Notes under the pieces: model-generated
The model's input: only the letters and a program-made list of their open reading frames with translations
Database searches by the model: none
What the model was told of the DNA's origin: nothing
Translations under genes and position numbers: made by a program
In this document: positions 28,565 to 37,925 of the stretch, one piece after another
Numbering within the stretch: position 1 is the first letter of the stretch
Layout of the letters: the number at the start of each line of letters is the position of its first letter
Source: Aliiglaciecola sp. 3_MG-2023
Lineage (GTDB): Bacteria > Pseudomonadota > Gammaproteobacteria > Enterobacterales > Alteromonadaceae
NCBI RefSeq assembly: GCF_030548205.1
Contig: NZ_JAUORV010000012.1
Coordinates: 107,714 to 171,713, forward strand
Reading direction: 5' to 3'
DNA length: 64,000 bases

Positions 28565-29257
28565 TTATAGGCGACGTTTTTGTATACGCGACTGCTTTTG
28601 CCCGCTTCTACCACCGATTTCCATTAAACTGGTGATACCTTGTTCACACCAACGTTTTGCTGGCTCAACAATATGGCTAAGATTGCGATCATCTACTTTG
28701 TTGTATAAGTGTAATGAAGATTGAAAATCTCCCACCTGACGATAAATATCTGCACATAGCAAGGTCATTTCATCAGAGGAATAGTCGGTGTAGCGGTGTA
28801 AAATGAACTGGCAAACCCTGTGATACTGCTGTTTTAATGCTGCATCCGCTTCTTGCTCGTTTCCGTACATTCGATATGTTTGATTAAACACTTGCAGCGC
28901 TTTTAAGGCCCAATTGAATCTCAAATCACTTTGAGTGTCGTTTTCAAACAATTCTAGGTAAACGTCAAATGATGGTTTGGGAAGGTAACTATATTCAGGT
29001 TCTTTACCTACCAATTTCTCCCAAAATCGGCGCTTTAAAGGCTGTTCGACTAAATCAAGACTCAAAATATCTTTAATCACAGCCTCACAATTTGGGCACC
29101 TAGCCACATTGCACAGGGTATCTTGCAAACCATTTACACTTCCTCCGTCAGAGAAAGTTTTTTGCATCATTGTGTTAAAAGACAATAACACGACGCGCAG
29201 GTAACGGGCCGCACAATGGGGGCAAGCGATGACTTCGGGCTCGGCAAATCGAGTCAT
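28565..29257 (-). CDS. Zinc-ribbon protein of unknown function
   Basis: A 230-aa protein with two CxxC pairs near the N-terminus (CPHCAARYLRV, residues about 12-15, and CPNCEAVI, about 54-57), enough for one zinc ribbon. The C-terminal half is helical and TPR-like (YRQVGDFQSSLHLYNKV). It loosely recalls DUF2225 proteins but I would not assign it. It follows the DUF4258-like gene by 12 bp, so the two are probably co-transcribed. Confidence 0.7.
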   Translation of the reverse strand: MTRFAEPEVIACPHCAARYLRVVLLSFNTMMQKTFSDGGSVNGLQDTLCNVARCPNCEAVIKDILSLDLVEQPLKRRFWEKLVGKEPEYSYLPKPSFDVYLELFENDTQSDLRFNWALKALQVFNQTYRMYGNEQEADAALKQQYHRVCQFILHRYTDYSSDEMTLLCADIYRQVGDFQSSLHLYNKVDDRNLSHIVEPAKRWCEQGITSLMEIGGRSGQKQSRIQKRRL

Positions 29258-29269
29258 TTTTAATTCCTT

Positions 29270-29518
29270 TTAATGTTTATGAGCGGTGGTAATTACATGA
29301 TCGTCTTCACTGATAACCACAAACACGTCTCTTTGTACTTGCATCAATAATCGTTTTAACTTTTTGCACAAAGATTTTTGTGTTTGCTTATCTAACTCTA
29401 GCACATAGGTATTGCCTTTTTGATGGGTCTCCATGCCTAAGGCGTTTAAAAGTAACACCAAGTCTGGAGAGATACCCCGCTGCTGGCAGCGTTTTTGAGC
29501 ATGCTGTGAAATCGTCAT
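29270..29518 (-). CDS. DUF4258-like small protein
   Basis: An 82-aa protein opening TISQHAQKRCQQRGI, with a basic central helix (KSLCKKLKRLLMQ) and ending VVISEDDHVITTAHKH. The Hxx(K)RxxQRGI start and ITT-[AY]-H end are what I associate with DUF4258, a compact fold related to small RelE/BECR-type toxins. Whether it is a toxin is not known. The zinc-ribbon gene lies 12 bp downstream. Confidence 0.65.
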   Translation of the reverse strand: MTISQHAQKRCQQRGISPDLVLLLNALGMETHQKGNTYVLELDKQTQKSLCKKLKRLLMQVQRDVFVVISEDDHVITTAHKH

Positions 29519-29810
29519 CTTAGTTCCTTTTGGTTAAAACGTAACCTAAGCATATGTCGTAGAAAACGACAGATAAACAACTGTGCAGATACACATGTAC
29601 AGTTTTCAGGCAGATATCCACAATGAACCTCTTAAAAGCAATCCCGTTACAGAGTTAACTCATTGTTTTAAATGTTTTTTATGAAAATATGAACGAACAA
29701 TACAGCTTAAACACCTATATAAAACGAACATATATTGCGCAAAATAATTTTGCTAAAGCCCCACCAGTATGCTGATAATGAGCCAATTAGCGTAGTTACT
29801 GACGACATAT

Positions 29811-30680
29811 ATGAATCAAAAATCTAATTGGCCGTTTCGATACGATTTACTTCAGCGTTATCGATTAATTGAAATTGTAGCCTTGTGGGAAGGTAAGCTT
29901 AATGCTGGGCATTTAACCGATTATTTTGGGATTGGACGACAGCAGGCATCCAAAGATATTAATGAATATCGCAATAATATCGGCCCAGACAACCTCATTT
30001 ATAATTCCTCATTGAAAGGCTATGAACCCTCTGACAACTTTGCTCCAAAAGTAACTTTAGGAGAAGCTGATGAGTACTTACAGTTAATTCATCGCAATAG
30101 TGATTTGATGAATACCTTTCACGATATGACCTTAGGTTTTGACTATACCCATAACTTGCCACTCCCCAAATATCGGGTTCAGCCTACTGTGCTGCGTCAA
30201 GTGGTAAAAGCCTGCCGAAACAAACTCCGCCTTGAAGTGGATTATCGCTCGGTAAATGCCCCAGATAAAGCAGGCCGCATTATTGTGCCCCACTCCATAG
30301 TGCATTCTGGTATGCGTTGGCATGTGCGTGGGTTTTGTGAAAAGAACCAAGATTATCGCGACTTTGTGCTAACCCGGTTTTATGGCACTCCGGAAGTAAT
30401 GGGGAAAAGTAACCAGTCAATAGAACAAGACACGGCCTGGCAGACTAAAGTGAATGTTGTTTTTATACCAGACCAAAGGTTGTCTGATGCCCAACAAGAG
30501 GTGGTGGCCAATGATTTTGGTATGACAAACCAAAGTTTGCTGATCCAAGTGCGCGGTGCGTTAGTGCAGTATTTATTACAAATGATGCGCATTGATATGA
30601 ATGTCATTGCCGCCGATCCCAGAGCGCAACAGGTGGTCATTCAGAATATGGATGCGGTTAAACAGTGGCTGTTTAAATAA
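29811..30680 (+). CDS. WYL-domain transcriptional regulator (BrxR/CapW-like)
   Basis: A 289-aa regulator. The N-terminal winged HTH (about residues 12-60: YFGIGRQQASKDINEYR) is followed by a WYL domain (about 120-200: LRLEVDYRS, RIIVPHSIVHSGMRWHVRG) and a C-terminal WCX-like extension. Length and order match the BrxR/CapW family, which represses phage-defence operons in other bacteria. Here it is divergent from the DUF4258/zinc-ribbon pair, and the phosphorothioation island starts 5.6 kb away. TGTCGT-AGAAA-ACGACA (29555-29571) in the divergent region could be its operator. Confidence 0.85.
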   Translation: MNQKSNWPFRYDLLQRYRLIEIVALWEGKLNAGHLTDYFGIGRQQASKDINEYRNNIGPDNLIYNSSLKGYEPSDNFAPKVTLGEADEYLQLIHRNSDLMNTFHDMTLGFDYTHNLPLPKYRVQPTVLRQVVKACRNKLRLEVDYRSVNAPDKAGRIIVPHSIVHSGMRWHVRGFCEKNQDYRDFVLTRFYGTPEVMGKSNQSIEQDTAWQTKVNVVFIPDQRLSDAQQEVVANDFGMTNQSLLIQVRGALVQYLLQMMRIDMNVIAADPRAQQVVIQNMDAVKQWLFK

Positions 30681-30775
30681 ACAGCCCGTAACCGGTATTT
30701 TAGCCACACCTTAGTTTTTATTCTTTGACTGAGGTTTGCTAAGCTAGGCCAAATTAACAAAGCTGACTTACCTCA

Positions 30776-31444
30776 ATGACTCACCAAATGAACGCGATTT
30801 TTTCCTATGTATTAACCCTAACCGCTTGTGCATTATTATTGGGCGCGTGTGCAACTGCCGAAAAACCTCAAGAACAATTTCACAGCCCATCCAAATTACC
30901 CATTGCGGTGTTAACCACTGAGTATGGTGATATCCAAATTGCGTTGGATGTAAACAAAGCCCCCATAAGCGCCAATAATTTTATCGCTTACATAAAAAGC
31001 GATGCGTTTAAAACACTGACATTTTATCGCACCGTTGATCATAACAATGATAATCACCCCCTTAAAATAGCGGTTTTACAAGGTGGTTTAAATGCCGCAC
31101 TGGATGATCCTTTTGAAGCCGGGCTACCGGCAATTCCTCACGAGTCCACGGCGCAAACCACCCTCACTCATAAAAGGGGGGCAGTATCTTTTGCGCGCGG
31201 TGATTTAGGAACCGCACAATCTGAATTTTTTATCTCGACCCAGGATAATCCCCACTTAGATGCCGGCGGATTGCGTCACCCTGACAAACAAGGTTTTGCG
31301 GTATTTGGCAATGTGATTGCAGGCATGGAGGTAATCGATAAAATTGCGGCATTACCAGCTCAACGAGCGCACAACAATCCCTATGTGAAAGGGCAATTGC
31401 TAACTCAGCCAGTGCCTATCACTAAAGTCACACTCGAAAACTAA
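30776..31444 (+). CDS. Cyclophilin-type peptidyl-prolyl isomerase, lipoprotein
   Basis: A 222-aa protein with a lipobox (LLLGAC, Cys about 25) and a cyclophilin domain. Signatures are VLTTEYGDIQIALDVNKAP at the start, RGAVSFARG and QSEFFISTQDNPHLD in the middle, and GFAVFGNVIAGMEVIDKIA at the end. Periplasmic cyclophilins of this kind assist folding of outer-membrane proteins. It stands alone between the WYL gene and a TonB receptor gene. Confidence 0.93.
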   Translation: MTHQMNAIFSYVLTLTACALLLGACATAEKPQEQFHSPSKLPIAVLTTEYGDIQIALDVNKAPISANNFIAYIKSDAFKTLTFYRTVDHNNDNHPLKIAVLQGGLNAALDDPFEAGLPAIPHESTAQTTLTHKRGAVSFARGDLGTAQSEFFISTQDNPHLDAGGLRHPDKQGFAVFGNVIAGMEVIDKIAALPAQRAHNNPYVKGQLLTQPVPITKVTLEN

Positions 31445-31797
31445 CGAATTCCAGCTAAACGGTTATTTAGCCATGGCTTTTACAATAAGGGAAATCAGCG
31501 GCGGGAAAAATACTTTCCTGCTTTACTTTTTTTTAAAAAACTTAGAACATTCATGCACTTGCATAGCTTTGCTTAATGCTAATTTACTGATAAACTTTTC
31601 AATGGGGTTGTATCTAGCCCTTTACCAACTCAAGCATTTTGTCATCGTTAATAAAAGCCTTTAACAGGTAAGCATAATTTTTTGAGCAATTTATACACAC
31701 AGTAAACAACTATTATAAAAGTGCAGGTGAACGCCTGTGCGCACTTGTACTTCCCAACTACCAATTAACTAACTTAAATAACAAGGGATCCACCACA
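31445..31797. other. Intergenic region upstream of the second TonB receptor
   Basis: AT-rich, and I see no gene I trust; a 63-codon open frame at 31473-31664 has no support. The long leader probably holds the receptor promoter. AAGGGA sits just before the receptor's GTG start. Confidence 0.4.
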
Positions 31798-34053
31798 GTG
31801 ACACATCAAAAATCATCCACGTCTATCTTAAAAGCACCCCAATTGAAGGGTAAGACCCTGCTGGCAATGGCCATAGCAACGTGTTTATCTCCTATGAGTC
31901 TGTATGCACAATCCAATGAAAGTGGCGCAAGCAATGCTGAAGTTGAGCGTGTTGTTGTTACCTCTCGTAAACGTTCAGAAGATATGAATGATGTGCCTAT
32001 TAGCATTAACGTAGTGACCGATGAGCTAATCGATAACCTTGGGGCTGCCGACTTTACCGACTTGTTGGGCGTAGTGCCTAGTTTAACCTCTTACCAAAAT
32101 GGTCCAGGCAGAACGCGTTTATCTATTCGCGGTGTAGCCAATGGTGGCGGTAACGACAACGATACCCAAAACCAAGAAACCGTGGGTATTTATATGGATG
32201 AAATCCCCATTTCCATGGGCGGCATGAACCCAGAATTCGCATTATTTGATTTGAAACGTGTGGAAGTTCTACGCGGCCCGCAAGGAACACTATTTGGTGC
32301 TGGTTCAATGACAGGAACAGTGCGCCTTGTTTCCAACGAACCTGACCTGAATGAATTTGGTGGTCGCTATGAAGCCAGCGCATCGTCTATTAGCCATGGT
32401 TCACAGAACTACTCGGTGAAAGGTTTGATTAATGCGCCTGTTATTGAAAACCAATTGGCCATTCGTGCTAGCGGTTATTACATGGATAACGGTGGTTACA
32501 TCGATAATGAAGTGACTGGTGAAAAAGATCTCAACGATGGTATCTCTAAAGGTGCAAAGATCTCCACATTGTATTTCCCAACGGATAATTTACGCGCAGA
32601 ATTAACCCTACTTCATCATAACTATTCAGACAATGGTTATCCACAAGACATCGACTCTACTGCGTTTTTAACCAGAAACTACACCTCTTTTGATGGTTTT
32701 GATGATGAAGTCAATATTGCCAACTTAACCTTAAAATATGATTTAGAGTGGGCTGAATTAGTCAGTTCTACCTCTTATTTTGATCGTTCCATTATTAACC
32801 GACGTTCGCTGGATTTATTGTTCGAGTCGGCCCTGCCACCAGAAGTGACGCCACACGAACTTATTGACTTCACCGACTCTGAAGTTTGGGTACAAGAACT
32901 CAGATTAAGCTCAACCACCGACGACAAACTGCAATGGACGGTGGGTGCTTATGCCGACAAAAAAGATGTGTTTTATGAAAACACCTTCCCGGTACCTGGC
33001 GCGGATGACATCTTGGGCGTGCCTTCTTCGGCGTTTGGCGCACCTGAGGATCACTTATATTACGGCTTTGACGATCTAACCGTTGAAACCTATGCCCTTT
33101 TCGGTGAAGCCTACTACGACATAGGTGACTTCTCGATCACAGCAGGTTTACGTTATTTCAACTGGAAACAAAATATCGAATTTTACCAATCAGGCTTGTT
33201 TAATGGTGAATCAAACGGTGATATTCGCCCTGAAAGCACCACCGATGGGGTAAATCCAAAATTGAATGTGTCATATCGAGTGAATGACGAAGTATTAGTC
33301 TATGCCCAAGCCGCAAAAGGCTTCCGCTACGGTGGGATCAACGGTGCCATTCCTGAATCAGTTTGTTCTGAAGAGTTGGCCGAGGTTGAACGTGAAGGTG
33401 GCGATACCCGCTTCTTTAAACCAGACGAAATTTGGAATTACGAGGCGGGCATAAAGGGTGTTACTAAAGACGGCATGTTCAGCTATAACACAACCGTATT
33501 CCACATTGATTGGAGTGATATGCAAACCAGTCGCTCTTTCGAGTGTGGTTTTGGATTCCGTGAAAACGTTGGCGAAGCCACCAGCCAAGGGATAGAGTTT
33601 GAGTTAAGCATGAAACCCGTTGATGCCTTAACGCTATCGGTAGGTGGAGCTTACATCAAGAGTACCTTGGATGCAGATGTACCTAACTTATCTGCCTTAG
33701 AAGGCGATTCAGCGCCATTTGTACCTGAAACCACGTTCAATGCCAGCGCCGATTATGAGCGTGCGTTGAGTCAAAATTACATGGGCTTTGCCTACTTCAA
33801 TGTGCAATATACCGGTGATCGTGCCACAGAGTTCAACGAAGAGGCTGCTAATTACCGTAAAATGGATGCCTATACCGTGGCGAACTTACGCCTAGGTGTG
33901 CGCTTTGACGAGTTTGAAGTGTCGTTGTTTGCAAATAACCTGTTCGATGACGATGGGGTTGTTCGTGCCATTGGTAGACCGCCATTTGATCAACCTGCAA
34001 CTATTCGCGTAACGCCGCGCACAGTTGGGTTAACTTTCCGCGGTAACTACTAA
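31798..34053 (+). CDS. TonB-dependent outer-membrane receptor
   Basis: A 751-aa receptor. The signal peptide ends near SLYAQ, a TonB-box-like VERVVVTSRKRSED follows, the plug contains VEVLRGPQGTLFGAGSMTGT, and the barrel ends in VGLTFRGNY. The start is GTG 31798, with AAGGGA about 9 nt upstream; no ATG precedes the signal peptide. Similarity to FecA/CirA-like pesticin-type receptors is general only, so the substrate is unknown. An NTF2-like secreted protein follows, possibly as an accessory. Confidence 0.93.
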   Translation: MTHQKSSTSILKAPQLKGKTLLAMAIATCLSPMSLYAQSNESGASNAEVERVVVTSRKRSEDMNDVPISINVVTDELIDNLGAADFTDLLGVVPSLTSYQNGPGRTRLSIRGVANGGGNDNDTQNQETVGIYMDEIPISMGGMNPEFALFDLKRVEVLRGPQGTLFGAGSMTGTVRLVSNEPDLNEFGGRYEASASSISHGSQNYSVKGLINAPVIENQLAIRASGYYMDNGGYIDNEVTGEKDLNDGISKGAKISTLYFPTDNLRAELTLLHHNYSDNGYPQDIDSTAFLTRNYTSFDGFDDEVNIANLTLKYDLEWAELVSSTSYFDRSIINRRSLDLLFESALPPEVTPHELIDFTDSEVWVQELRLSSTTDDKLQWTVGAYADKKDVFYENTFPVPGADDILGVPSSAFGAPEDHLYYGFDDLTVETYALFGEAYYDIGDFSITAGLRYFNWKQNIEFYQSGLFNGESNGDIRPESTTDGVNPKLNVSYRVNDEVLVYAQAAKGFRYGGINGAIPESVCSEELAEVEREGGDTRFFKPDEIWNYEAGIKGVTKDGMFSYNTTVFHIDWSDMQTSRSFECGFGFRENVGEATSQGIEFELSMKPVDALTLSVGGAYIKSTLDADVPNLSALEGDSAPFVPETTFNASADYERALSQNYMGFAYFNVQYTGDRATEFNEEAANYRKMDAYTVANLRLGVRFDEFEVSLFANNLFDDDGVVRAIGRPPFDQPATIRVTPRTVGLTFRGNY

Positions 34054-34077
34054 GTTTAGCGGGAATAAACGAGTGCA

Positions 34078-34107
34078 ATGAGGTCTGTTTATGTTAGCAG
34101 ACCTCAT
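34078..34107 (+). terminator. Hairpin after the TonB receptor gene
   Basis: Perfect 10-bp stem ATGAGGTCTG / CAGACCTCAT (34078-34087, 34098-34107) 24 bp after the receptor stop, followed by TTACTAAT and not a clean T run. It is a probable partial terminator or 3'-end stabiliser that would reduce read-through into the next gene. Confidence 0.55.
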
Positions 34108-34170
34108 TTACTAATAACCAACACCGGCACTAAAATGTGTCATTGTTGGTCAATCAGAAGGACGTTAGTT

Positions 34171-34686
34171 ATGAAGCAATTTGCCGCAGTGGTAATGATA
34201 GCGTTTTGGTCTATCAGTTTTCTCAGTTTAGCCAACCCACAGCAATCATCAGAGACAGCAGACACAGAGTCGATTAATAAACTGGTAGACGGCTTACACT
34301 ACGCCGCAAGCCAAGCGAACCTCGAAGGATACCTTGGTTCGTTCACAAAAAACGGTGTGTTCATGGGAACGGACGACTGGGAACGATGGAGCCGTCCAAC
34401 CACCTTAGACGCCTATGTTAAAGAACGTTTTAAAGGCGGCACAGGGTGGACATACAACTCAGTTGAACGCCATATAAATTTTGCTGACAGTGGCAAAACA
34501 GCCTGGTTGGACGAAATAATAGTTTCTCCAAAATGGGGACGCTTTAGAGGGACAGGCGTGGTGATCAAACAAGGAGACAGCTGGAAAATCGCCCACTACT
34601 CAATGTCGGTGTTAATCGCCAATGAAGCATTTTTTGAGGTTGCAGAGATCAACAAAAAAGCCTTTTCCGTTCGAAAAAACCAATAA
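34171..34686 (+). CDS. Secreted NTF2/SnoaL-like protein
   Basis: About 171 aa from ATG 34171, with AAGGA just upstream and a clear signal peptide (AAVVMIAFWSISFLSLANP). The mature part looks like the SnoaL/DUF4440 cone fold: DGLHYAASQANLEGYLGSF, GVFMGTDDWERWSRP and a terminal GDSWKIAHYSMSVLI. The fold is used both by enzymes and by ligand-binding proteins, so no reaction is assigned. It may be co-transcribed with the upstream TonB receptor. Confidence 0.8.
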   Translation: MKQFAAVVMIAFWSISFLSLANPQQSSETADTESINKLVDGLHYAASQANLEGYLGSFTKNGVFMGTDDWERWSRPTTLDAYVKERFKGGTGWTYNSVERHINFADSGKTAWLDEIIVSPKWGRFRGTGVVIKQGDSWKIAHYSMSVLIANEAFFEVAEINKKAFSVRKNQ

Positions 34687-34693
34687 AATAAAT

Positions 34694-34734
34694 AAGCAGA
34701 AGGGCATCGCTGAATGATGCCCTTCTGCTTTTTT
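34694..34734 (+). terminator. Strong intrinsic terminator
   Basis: Perfect 15-bp stem with arms at 34694-34708 and 34716-34730 (AAGCAGAAGGGCATC and its complement), 7-nt loop, then TTTT. It starts 8 bp after the NTF2-like gene stop. Confidence 0.92.
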
Positions 34735-34850
34735 GATTCTAAAATAATAGCTGAACTAACCTTTACCGCGCGTCATGCATATCATGGGGCTCTGCCGCCA
34801 GGCAGTAGTGCTTGCGCAACTAACCATTTAATCTCAAAAGGCGAGTAAAT

Positions 34851-35306
34851 TTGAGCATTGACCCTGAGTTATTAGCCGCTTATAAGAATGCTGAGTATGT
34901 GGTTTTTTCTGATGGTTGCTTTTCTGACTTAACGACAAAACAGCAGTTAGCAATTTTAGTGGATAAACCCAGCCGCCGATTACAAGCTCTCATGGAGAAA
35001 AAACACTGTAAACAAGCCGCGTTTATTACCGCATACAATCCCCACAGTGTTGCGATGACAGAGTCTGAGAACCTGATTGCTCAGGCTAAACTGATTAAGC
35101 TATTACACAATATGGGCTTGGAATTTATCGAAGGTGTAGGCAGGGATCCCCAACGGTTATGGCCAGAGGAAAAGAGTGTGTTGGTGCTCAATATCAGTAA
35201 ACAACAAGCCCTAAATTTAGCTAGGCAATTTAGGCAAAATGCCATTGTCTGGATTGAGGCCGATGGCATAGGGAAATTGCTTTTATTGGATGATCAAAGC
35301 CAATAA
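34851..35306 (+). CDS. DUF3293 domain protein
   Basis: A 151-aa protein resembling DUF3293: FITAYNPHS near residue 60, EGVGRDPQRLWPEEKSVLV near 105, and QNAIVWIEADGIGKLLLL at the end. Function unknown; members are widespread in proteobacteria. The start is TTG 34851 with AAAGGCGAG 5-6 nt upstream, and no ATG fits. It is the last complete gene before the repeat array and the island edge. Confidence 0.8.
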   Translation: MSIDPELLAAYKNAEYVVFSDGCFSDLTTKQQLAILVDKPSRRLQALMEKKHCKQAAFITAYNPHSVAMTESENLIAQAKLIKLLHNMGLEFIEGVGRDPQRLWPEEKSVLVLNISKQQALNLARQFRQNAIVWIEADGIGKLLLLDDQSQ

Positions 35307-35334
35307 CTTTACCCGCCTTAATCGCTATTTATAC

Positions 35335-35815
35335 GCTAAAGCCACCGACTACAGGTTATGGGTTTTCCTCGCTATTGGGCATTCATCCCAAACCTGTAGC
35401 ATGGTCTTTAGGCCATGAGGTTTCCATAGGCTTTTCCATGGGTTATTGACATCCCTTTCTCGGGGCTAAAGCCACCGACTACAGGTTATGGGATCTTCCT
35501 CGCTATTGGACATTCATCCCAAACCCGTAGCATGGTCTTTAGGCCATGAGGTTTCCATAGGCTTTTCCATGGGTTATTAATATCCCTATCTCGGGGCTAA
35601 AGCACCCGACTACAGGTTATGGGTTTTCCTCGATATTGGGCATTCATCCCAAACCCGTAGCATGGTCTTTAGGCCATGGGGTTTTCATAGGCTTTTCCGT
35701 GGGTTATTGATATCCCTATCTCGGGGCTAAAGCCACCGACTACAGGTTATGGGTTTTCCTCGGTATTGGACATTTATCCCAAACCCGTAGCATGGTCTTT
35801 AGGCCATGGGTTTTA
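35335..35815 (+). repeat. Four tandem copies of a 130-bp repeat
   Basis: Units start with GCTAAAGCC at 35335, 35465, 35596 and 35726 (spacing 130, 131, 130); the last is cut short near 35815. Each contains ACCGACTACAGGTTATGGG, a dyad CATGGTCTTTAGGCCATG and a CATTCATCCCAAACC segment, with a few substitutions between units. No ORF runs through. Rearranged, opposite-strand copies lie at 63564-63674, so this is a dispersed genomic repeat and not a local duplication only. Confidence 0.92.
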
Positions 35816-35984
35816 TTGTTAAGTGACGCTTTTATCTAACCAATTTATGGTCACTCCTTCTGCTTGGGTAAATAACAAGATACCGTCAAATATACATTCC
35901 TATAATTAGTTATTGATTGCAGAATTTAAGAATTTATCAAACCCGCTATGTTGTTGCTTATTCACTTAAAACAATGGACTGTTG

Positions 35985-36266
35985 ATGAGCCACAAGAACA
36001 CTTCCCTTTTAACGGTTTTATCCTATTTACCATGGTGGGTTAGCATCACAACAGGCTTGGTGGTGTACCTAGCCCTGCAATTTGTTATACCCCCATTAGT
36101 TAATAAAAACCAAATTCTATTGACCCTAGCAACCGCAGCGCAAAACTTTGCTTGGTTATTCGCAGGTATGTTCCTACTTCCTGCCGTTTCATCTGTATTT
36201 ATGGGAAGAAAACGTAAAGCAAACTTAATTCAAAATAGAAAAATAATCGTTCTAAATTGTAGGTAA
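35985..36266 (+). pseudogene. Truncated N-terminus of a membrane-anchored Mrr-like restriction endonuclease
   Basis: A 93-codon frame with two hydrophobic segments (LPWWVSITTGLVVYLALQFV and AWLFAGMFLLPAVSSVFM) followed by a basic stretch (GRKRKANLIQNRK). This matches my memory of the N-terminal membrane anchor of a family whose next part is an Mrr-type nuclease domain (SWREFE...). Here the frame turns into an unrelated tail (IIVLNCR) and stops. The nuclease domain is missing and the dpt operon begins 65 bp later. It marks the left edge of the island. Confidence 0.6.
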
Positions 36267-36330
36267 ACTGTTTACTCCGCCTACAACTTTAGTATAAGTT
36301 TAATATAACTCGTTGACATGGAAGAGAAAT

Positions 36331-37923
36331 ATGGATTTAAGGCAAGCTCTGAGCGTGCTGTCTAGAGCGTCACAGTATTCTGTTTCGACCCTTCGAAAGG
36401 GAGAGGATGTGGATGAATTACAAAACATTAAAGACTATTTGTATATAAAACCACCAATCCAAACAGACTTCGAACGAGCGCTGATAAAAGCTAATAATAA
36501 CGAAATACTATGCCTTTGCGGAAGTTCTGGAGACGGAAAATCTGAAATTTTAACTAAGCTTTATAAAAATCACAGTAGCACAGTTACTTTCCATTTAGAT
36601 GCAACACACAGCAATAGTCAGCATAAATCAGCTATTGATTGTTTAGATGAAAAGTTTGATGAATTTAAAGCAAATGATAAACCTCTAGCTCTTGGTATAA
36701 ACATTGGTATGCTGCAGAAGTATATCAAGCAAGGCAGCGAACGCCATTATGATATCAAAGAATCGTTTGAAAAATACTTTGAGAATAGGCACATAAAAGC
36801 CTTCAAAGCTAATGCTGTTAGTTTTTATGACTTTGAATGTTATCCAAGATTGAATTTTTCATCTTCAAAAATCACATCAGATTTTATTTCAGATTTTTTA
36901 TCGAAATTAACGGGAATCTCAATTGATAATCCTTTTTATCGGTCTTTTCAGTTAGAAAACCAAACTTCCTCTTACTTGGCTAAAAACTTTAAAGTCTTAT
37001 CATTACCTTCCTTCCAAAATAAGCTAGTTGAATTATTTGGGATTGCGAGATTAATGGATGAGCAATTCCTAATCCCTCGAATTTTTGTAGATTATGTTTT
37101 TCAAATATTAACTTTGGAAAATGAAGATGGAATTATTGGAAATGTTTTTGCTCATTTTGATAATGAATTTAGTCGGTGCTTTATTAAAGTTGATCCAATT
37201 AATATACGTAGCCAAGCGCTAGACAACTTTTATCTTGAATATACAACTCAAACGATATCCACTGAAGTCAAAGATGATATTAATTTGCTCACTTCTAGGA
37301 CTAATTTTGCGCTTACTCCTGAAGGTATTGTACGTGCTTCATATCTTTTAGGAGAAGATAAATTGGAGTCATCATTAGCTGACTTTTCTAATGAATCATA
37401 TTTACAAGAATCACTCACTAATTACCTAAATCTAATTAGAATATTTCAAAAAAATGACCTAACAAACCAAGACGAAGATTTATGTTTAAACATTATCGAA
37501 GAGCTTATCGTCAACTCTGCATTGGACTATTCCAATAGACTTTTACCTTCAAAGGTTGATGGGTTTATCGTTAGTAGAAAGCTAAAAGATTATTCAATCT
37601 GTAACAAGGTAAATATCCAGACTGACTTAGAATGGATAGAAAACCATAAATTAACATCAATCGACAAAATACCTATCCCGCTAGTCATAAATAATGAGCC
37701 TGTTTATATATTTAAAATTGACCTCAATACTTTGATACAAGCTGTTTATATCTCGAATGGCTTTAGACCTAACCGCCAAAACTTAGAAGCGATCGCTAAA
37801 TTTGATGAGCTTATTTCACATATAATAGACCGAACTATAGAAACCGAATCGATGAAATTGATAAGCAATAATAAAATTATATCTGTCAATAAGAATAGAC
37901 GCAGATATACAGTAGAGGAATAG
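36331..37923 (+). CDS. dptF: DNA phosphorothioation-dependent restriction protein DptF
   Basis: An about 530-aa P-loop protein; Walker A is CGSSGDGKSEIL (residues about 63-74). The start MDLRQALSVLSRASQYSVST and size fit DptF, the ATPase-like subunit of the DptFGH complex that attacks DNA lacking phosphorothioate marks. ATG 36331 is chosen because GAAGAG lies just upstream; an in-frame TTG at 36313 is less likely. It is the first gene of a tightly packed operon: dptG starts 2 bp after the stop. Base composition is visibly more AT-rich than the genes left of the island. Confidence 0.9.
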   Translation: MDLRQALSVLSRASQYSVSTLRKGEDVDELQNIKDYLYIKPPIQTDFERALIKANNNEILCLCGSSGDGKSEILTKLYKNHSSTVTFHLDATHSNSQHKSAIDCLDEKFDEFKANDKPLALGINIGMLQKYIKQGSERHYDIKESFEKYFENRHIKAFKANAVSFYDFECYPRLNFSSSKITSDFISDFLSKLTGISIDNPFYRSFQLENQTSSYLAKNFKVLSLPSFQNKLVELFGIARLMDEQFLIPRIFVDYVFQILTLENEDGIIGNVFAHFDNEFSRCFIKVDPINIRSQALDNFYLEYTTQTISTEVKDDINLLTSRTNFALTPEGIVRASYLLGEDKLESSLADFSNESYLQESLTNYLNLIRIFQKNDLTNQDEDLCLNIIEELIVNSALDYSNRLLPSKVDGFIVSRKLKDYSICNKVNIQTDLEWIENHKLTSIDKIPIPLVINNEPVYIFKIDLNTLIQAVYISNGFRPNRQNLEAIAKFDELISHIIDRTIETESMKLISNNKIISVNKNRRRYTVEE

Positions 37924-37925
37924 AA

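Noticed and set aside
31473..31664. 63-codon frame before the second TonB receptor
   Set aside because: Low-complexity hydrophobic translation with no ribosome site; more likely leader sequence.
35335..35815. CRISPR array
   Set aside because: Units are about 130 bp and repeat nearly whole; there are no unique spacers between short repeats and no cas genes.
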